A DNA stretch of 64,000 bases from Actinomadura terrae (lineage in GTDB: Bacteria; Actinomycetota; Actinomycetes; Streptosporangiales; Streptosporangiaceae), in the NCBI RefSeq assembly GCF_022751215.1, contig NZ_JAICDG010000001.1:1364001-1428000 (forward strand), written 5' to 3'. The stretch's first letter is position 1. Every line of letters starts with the position of its first letter. Positions 60,728 to 64,000 of the stretch are shown here, one piece after another. A program made the position numbers and the translations under genes. The notes under the pieces were generated by a model. It was not told the origin of the DNA. It did no database searches and was given only the letters and a program-made list of their open reading frames with translations.

Positions 60728-61444
60728 TCAGCCCTTCGTCAGCCATTCGGTGGTGACGTCGCCGAGCACCGACCGCACCGCGAGGATCGCGATCCCGAGC
60801 GTGAGCGCGGGCGTGACCACCCACCGCTCCACCTTGCCGTCGGTGCGCGGGACGAGCGGGATGTCGACCCGCCATCGCAGCGGCCAGAACACCGGGCAGC
60901 CGCGCGGGGTCAGGCAGTCCCCGGCGACGTGGGCGAGGCAGCCCAGTGTGACCGCGAAGCCGACGAAGCTCATGTCGAGGTCGTGCATGAGCCAGACGGC
61001 GATCGCGGCGAGCGCGCAGTCGGCCAGCGCGGACTGCGGCTCCTTGCCCTCGAAGTCGAGCCCGACGCCCCGCAGCCCCAGCCCGACGATCATGAACAGG
61101 CAGGCCCACCACGCGTAGACGTAGTGCGTGGCGAGCGCGTCCATCGCCCAGCCGATGCCGACCGCGAACAGGATCGAGTGGGTCGCCTGCCGGTGCCCGC
61201 CGGAGAGCTTCCCGATCCACTTGCACATTCCGTGGGTGATGGGGCCGAACGTGTTCGCGATGCGCCCGTTGTGGTGGTCGATGTCGGGCAGGATCGCCGC
61301 GCCCGCGCACACCACAGCGCCCGCCGCGACCTGCTCCGCCGACAGGGTGACCGCGTAGTCGCCGATCAGCCGCTCCTGCGCGATCAGGGGTACCGCGCCC
61401 AGCCACGCGAGCGCGCCGCTCAGCGCGTGCGTCTTCCCCATCAT
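60728..61444 (-). CDS. DUF457-family membrane-bound metal-dependent hydrolase
   Basis: The 238-residue protein has 4-5 helices and the YdjM/DUF457 histidines: MGKTHALSGALAW, AAILPDIDHHNGRIAN (DxDH), GGHRQATHSILFAVG (HRxxTHS), and LAHVAGDCLTPRGCPVFWP (HxxxDxxT..G). The family is a phospholipase-like membrane hydrolase whose metal sites are these motifs. ATG 61444 begins the motif; the open frame extends 33 codons but without resemblance. It converges on the GerMN-like lipoprotein. Confidence 0.85.
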   Translation of the reverse strand: MMGKTHALSGALAWLGAVPLIAQERLIGDYAVTLSAEQVAAGAVVCAGAAILPDIDHHNGRIANTFGPITHGMCKWIGKLSGGHRQATHSILFAVGIGWAMDALATHYVYAWWACLFMIVGLGLRGVGLDFEGKEPQSALADCALAAIAVWLMHDLDMSFVGFAVTLGCLAHVAGDCLTPRGCPVFWPLRWRVDIPLVPRTDGKVERWVVTPALTLGIAILAVRSVLGDVTTEWLTKG

Positions 61445-61614
61445 GCCCCGAACCCCCGCCTTCCCACCCGTTCCGCCCGTACGGCCGGACTCTAGCCCGC
61501 TACTGATCGTTTTCAGCGGCGGCGCGCCGGAACCGGCCACCACGTCCGTTTGATGCCGAGCGGTGTCCGGGGGTTCCCCGTGGGGTCGGCTAAGGGGGCG
61601 TCAGCGAAGGGGCG

Positions 61615-62007
61615 TCAGCGGACGGGGTGGGGAGCGGCGGGGGCCGGGGACGCGTCGGCGTGGAGGGCGCGCTCCCGGGCGGCGATGACGGCCTCGACGT
61701 TCTCCTGCGCCCACTCGGTGATCGCCTCGATCGGCCGCCGCAGCGAGTGGCCGAGCGGGGTGAGGGCGTACTCCACGCGCGGCGGGACCTCGGCGAAGAC
61801 CTGCCGGGTGAGCAGGCCGTCGCGCTCCATCGCGCGCAGCGTCTGGGTGAGGACCTTGGGCGTGACGCCGCCGATCGTGTCGCGCAGCCGGGAGAAGCGG
61901 CGCGGACCGTCCGACAGCGTGAGGACGACGAGCACCGACCACTTGTCGCCGATGCGGTCGAGGATCAGCCGGGTAGGGCAGTTCGGGTCAAAGGGGTCAC
62001 CTCTCAT
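61615..62007 (-). CDS. HxlR-family transcriptional regulator
   Basis: The 130-residue protein has the HxlR winged helix: CPTRLILDRIGDKWSVLVVLTLSDGPRRFSRLRDTIGGVTPKVLTQTLRAMERDGLLTRQVFAEVPPRVEYALTPLGHSL. A Cys near residue 10 (DPNCPTR) is in the place used for redox sensing in several HxlR regulators. ATG 62007 is supported by the N-terminus, but the SD is weak. It is divergent from an NAD(P)-binding protein, and the 106-base gap holds tandem and inverted repeats. Confidence 0.92.
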   Translation of the reverse strand: MRGDPFDPNCPTRLILDRIGDKWSVLVVLTLSDGPRRFSRLRDTIGGVTPKVLTQTLRAMERDGLLTRQVFAEVPPRVEYALTPLGHSLRRPIEAITEWAQENVEAVIAARERALHADASPAPAAPHPVR

Positions 62008-62008
62008 G

Positions 62009-62080
62009 GTTTCCGAAGGGTACCAACGGAACTTCGAGGTAAGCGCGGAACTTTGAAGTAAGCGGTATCCGATGGATACC
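62009..62080. promoter_or_regulatory. Tandem 19-bp and inverted repeats between HxlR and SDR genes
   Basis: CGGAACTTCGAGGTAAGCG (62027-62045) is followed directly by CGGAACTTTGAAGTAAGCG (62046-62064), 17/19 alike. Next is a perfect inverted repeat GGTATCC-GAT-GGATACC (62064-62080); a weaker copy, GGTTTCC-GAA-GGGTACC, sits at 62009-62025 next to the HxlR start. HxlR dimers bind such GTA/TAC symmetric sites, so these are probably two operators. Confidence 0.65.
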
Positions 62081-62113
62081 TTCGGCCGGGTACGACGTTC
62101 GAGGGAGGTCTGG

Positions 62114-62737
62114 ATGAGGATTCTGCTGATCGGCGCGACCGGGATGGTCGGCTCGCGGATCGCCGCCGAGGCGCGCGCCCGGGGCCACGAGGTCACCGGC
62201 GTCACCCGGAGCGGGGCGGAGGGCACCGCGAAGGCCGAGGCGAGCGACTCCGCCGCCGTGGCCGCGCTCGCGAAGGGCCACGACGCCGTCGTGCTCGCGG
62301 TCGCGCCGCCCCGCGACGGGTCGGAGGTGGAGGGGCCGCTGCTCGCGGCGGGACGCGGCGTCATCGCCGGGCTCCGCGCGGCGGGCGTGCGCCGCCTGGT
62401 CGTCGTGGGCGGCGCGGGCAGCCTGGAGGCGGCGCCCGGCGTCCGGCTCGTGGACACCCCCGGGTTCCCCGACGCCTACAAGGCCGAGGCGCTCGCGCAG
62501 GGCGTGCTGCTCGACGTGGTCAGGGCCGAGGCCGGCGGCCTGGACTGGACCTACATCTCGCCCGCCGCGCTGATCCAGCCGGGCGAGCGCACCGGCACGT
62601 TCCGCCTCGGCGGCGACCAGCTGCTCTCCGACGCCGACGGCAACAGCGCCATCAGCGCCGAGGACTACGCGATCGCGCTGGTGGACGAGCTGGAGAAGAA
62701 CGAGGCCGTCGGGCGCCGCATCACCGTCGCCTACTGA
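62114..62737 (+). CDS. NAD(P)-binding oxidoreductase (YwnB-like SDR)
   Basis: The 207-residue protein has an N-terminal Rossmann motif MRILLIGATGMVGSRIAAEARARGHEVTGVTR, ALAKGHDAVVLAV, RRLVVVGGAGSLEAAPGVRLVD, and WTYISPAALIQPGERTGTFRLGGD, the atypical SDR NAD(P)H-binding family. The substrate is unknown; relatives are redox-responsive. ATG 62114 has GGGAGG at 5 bases. It is divergent from the HxlR regulator that probably represses it. Confidence 0.9.
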   Translation: MRILLIGATGMVGSRIAAEARARGHEVTGVTRSGAEGTAKAEASDSAAVAALAKGHDAVVLAVAPPRDGSEVEGPLLAAGRGVIAGLRAAGVRRLVVVGGAGSLEAAPGVRLVDTPGFPDAYKAEALAQGVLLDVVRAEAGGLDWTYISPAALIQPGERTGTFRLGGDQLLSDADGNSAISAEDYAIALVDELEKNEAVGRRITVAY

Positions 62738-62777
62738 GTCCCGAGGCTCAGGGCGCATCGCATGGCGACCCCGGCCG

Positions 62778-62917
62778 TCACGCGGGCGCGTTAGCTGAGC
62801 GGTGGGGCCGAAGCCGGAGGCGAGGCCCCACCGGGAAGATCGCGAAGCGATCCGCGCCCGCCAAGGCGCGGTCACGTCCCGAGCCGCCAGGCGAGGGACG
62901 TGGGCCGGGACTTCATG
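62778..62917 (+). repeat. Structured intergenic repeat, copy C
   Basis: P1 is GCGGGCGCG (62782-62790) with CGCGCCCGC (62853-62861), P2 GGTGGGGCC/GGCCCCACC (62801-62809/62824-62832), P3 GATCGC-gaa-GCGATC, and P4 CACGTCCC/GGGACGTG (62873-62880/62895-62902) around loop GAGCCGCCAGGCGA. P4 has a quite different sequence from copies A and B yet pairs perfectly. It lies between convergent genes ending at 62737 and 62913, and its tail touches the second stop. Confidence 0.85.
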
Positions 62918-63938
62918 AATACAGCCGCCAGTCGTCCGACTCCTCGCCCGGCCGGTAGGGGGAGTCCAGGCGCTTGGCGACGATCCCCGGGAGGCCCTGT
63001 TCGCGGGCGGCGTCCCGGACGGCGTCGCCCTCGGCCGGATACCAGGGCGCGGTCCGCCAGAGCGGGCCCGCCAGCTCCAGCCCGTCGAGCGTCTCCCGGC
63101 GCTCCGCATAGGGGACGTCCAGCAGCGGACGGCCGTCCAGGTGCGGCACGTCGAAGACCATGTAGGTCTCGCGGCCCTCCAGTACGGCCAGCTCCCCGTC
63201 CAGCAGCGCGGGACGGGCGCCGAGCGCGGCGCCGAGCCGGGAGCCGAGGCGGCCGGGGCCGTCCACCGCGCGGCCCCGGCCGTCGGTGAACCGCGTCCGG
63301 CCGCCCTCGACGTAGGCGAGCAGCCGCCGGCCGCCCCAGGCGAACTCGAACCCCCACGCCTCCGGGTCGCGGGGGAGCCGGGCCCGCCGCGCCGGACGCA
63401 TCGGGCGCAGCCGCTCGGGCAGCGGCTCGGCGTCCGGGTCGGCGGGCGGGTCCATCCGGTGGATCATCCAGTTCTTCCCCCGCGTCCGGAACAGCACGTA
63501 CCGGCCGGACACGCGCGAGCCGTGGATGACCACCTTCACCTCGCGCTCGGACCACTTCTCGGTCTCGTAGGTCCCGCGGTCCCAGATGGCGACCTCGCCG
63601 CCGCCGTACTCGCCCTGCGGGATGTCGCCCTCGAACGTGGCGTACTCCAGCGGATGGTCCTCGGTGTGGACGGCGAGGTGGTTGGTCTTGGGCGACCACG
63701 GCAGGCCCTTCGGGACCGCCCACGACACCAGCACCCCGTCGCGCTCGAACCGCAGGTCCCAGTGCAGGCTGCGGGCGTGGTGCTCCTGCACGACGAACGT
63801 GTCGTCGTCGCCGTGCGGCAGCACCCGCTCGTCGGGGACGGGTTCGGGCGTCCGGGCCGGGTCGCGTTTGCCCCGGTACTCGGCGAGCTGGTCGTCCTTC
63901 TGCTTCTTTCTCGGCTTCTGCGGCTTCTTCGGGGTCAC
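62913..63938 (-). CDS. LigD 3'-phosphoesterase fused to degenerate ligase domain
   Basis: The 341-residue protein has a basic N-terminus (KKPQKPRKKQK), then a LigD-type phosphoesterase (~45-170): FVVQEHHARSLHWDLRFERDGVLVSWAVPKG, HPLEYATFEGDIPQGEYGGGEVAIWDRGTYE with the metal-site His, Asp and Glu. Residues ~200-341 align with the start of an ATP ligase, but motif I is FEFAWGGRRLLAYVEGG with no adenylated Lys. Motif IV-like GIVAKRLDSPYRPG is kept. It ends DDWRLYS, without motif V Lys or an OB fold. It may trim 3' ends during NHEJ or bind DNA ends. Confidence 0.85.
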   Translation of the reverse strand: MTPKKPQKPRKKQKDDQLAEYRGKRDPARTPEPVPDERVLPHGDDDTFVVQEHHARSLHWDLRFERDGVLVSWAVPKGLPWSPKTNHLAVHTEDHPLEYATFEGDIPQGEYGGGEVAIWDRGTYETEKWSEREVKVVIHGSRVSGRYVLFRTRGKNWMIHRMDPPADPDAEPLPERLRPMRPARRARLPRDPEAWGFEFAWGGRRLLAYVEGGRTRFTDGRGRAVDGPGRLGSRLGAALGARPALLDGELAVLEGRETYMVFDVPHLDGRPLLDVPYAERRETLDGLELAGPLWRTAPWYPAEGDAVRDAAREQGLPGIVAKRLDSPYRPGEESDDWRLYS

Positions 63939-63970
63939 GTCCCGCTACGTACCCGTCCCCGCGCGGGGAA

Positions 63971-64000
63971 TCAGCGGATGAAGACGGCGTAGTCGGCGAC
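63971..64000 (-). CDS. C-terminal end of a leftward gene (partial)
   Basis: On the minus strand the last nine codons read VADYAVFIR followed by TGA (63971-63973), and the frame is open to the window edge. Too little remains to name a family. It would lie upstream of the LigD-like gene, 32 bases away, in the same direction. Confidence 0.35.
   Translation of the reverse strand, partial: VADYAVFIR

Overview
The window is high-GC DNA with dense genes, frequent GTG starts, four-base ATGA/GTGA overlaps and actinobacterial families: an F420-type LLM oxidoreductase, an LprG/P55-like pair, DUF5685, a MarR-linked DHA2 exporter and an IdeR/DmdR-type iron box. This points to a filamentous actinomycete. 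A Thermomonosporaceae/Actinomadura-like host is my guess from gene content and is not proven here.

Layout. 1-1424: the end of a glycosidase, a conserved unknown gene and a YtxH-like gene. 1577-6013: a tRNA-Asn carrying a 4.4-kb integrated island bounded by a 23/25-bp duplication of the tRNA 3' end. The island holds a truncated tyrosine integrase and, as its only intact cargo, a trypco2-like protein followed by a trypsin/STAND NTPase/TPR protein. That pair resembles NLR-like bacterial conflict systems. 6211-12289: a PH-like membrane protein, a multimodular secreted chitinase and an MMPL transporter. 12299-19325: a siderophore/iron locus with a binding lipoprotein, siderophore-interacting reductase, two FecCD permeases and an ATPase around a 19-bp iron box, then an MFS exporter and a MarR regulator with a near-perfect 32-bp palindrome in the leader. 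19348-22534: a membrane protein and an LprG/P55-like lipoprotein-MFS pair. 22696-28562: tRNA-Met, a secreted S1 protease, enoyl-CoA hydratase, small conserved genes, a BKACE enzyme and a secreted serine hydrolase-like protein.

28583-32703 is a tightly coupled four-gene leftward operon: NUDIX-wHTH regulator, J-domain/pseudokinase fusion, vWA protein and a divergent adenylosuccinate-synthetase-like protein. Its close coupling and altered active sites suggest an uncharacterised nucleotide-linked system. 32893-45302 holds transporters (APC, DHA2, purine permease), gamma-glutamyltransferase, CutA, a MarR regulator, CsoR, a histidine phosphatase, alanine dehydrogenase and glycerate kinase. 45451-53311: a PucR remnant, an HTH/TPR-like regulator, a DUF5685 protein with a metallothionein-like tail, CopC, CopD-CtaG and a NarL-type two-component pair. 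53298-64000: an LLM oxidoreductase, TetR, a baeRF protein, a GT-C-like membrane protein, an OmpR two-component system with a GerMN-like lipoprotein, a DUF457-like membrane protein, a divergent HxlR/NAD(P)-binding pair, and a LigD phosphoesterase fused to an apparently dead ligase domain.

Three copies of a ~140-nt repeat, each in a convergent intergenic gap, fold into the same four helices with compensatory base changes in three of them. A second GC-rich repeat follows both tRNA genes. The immune-like island, the NUDIX/J-kinase/vWA/PurA-like operon and the structured repeat are the strongest candidates for undescribed biology.
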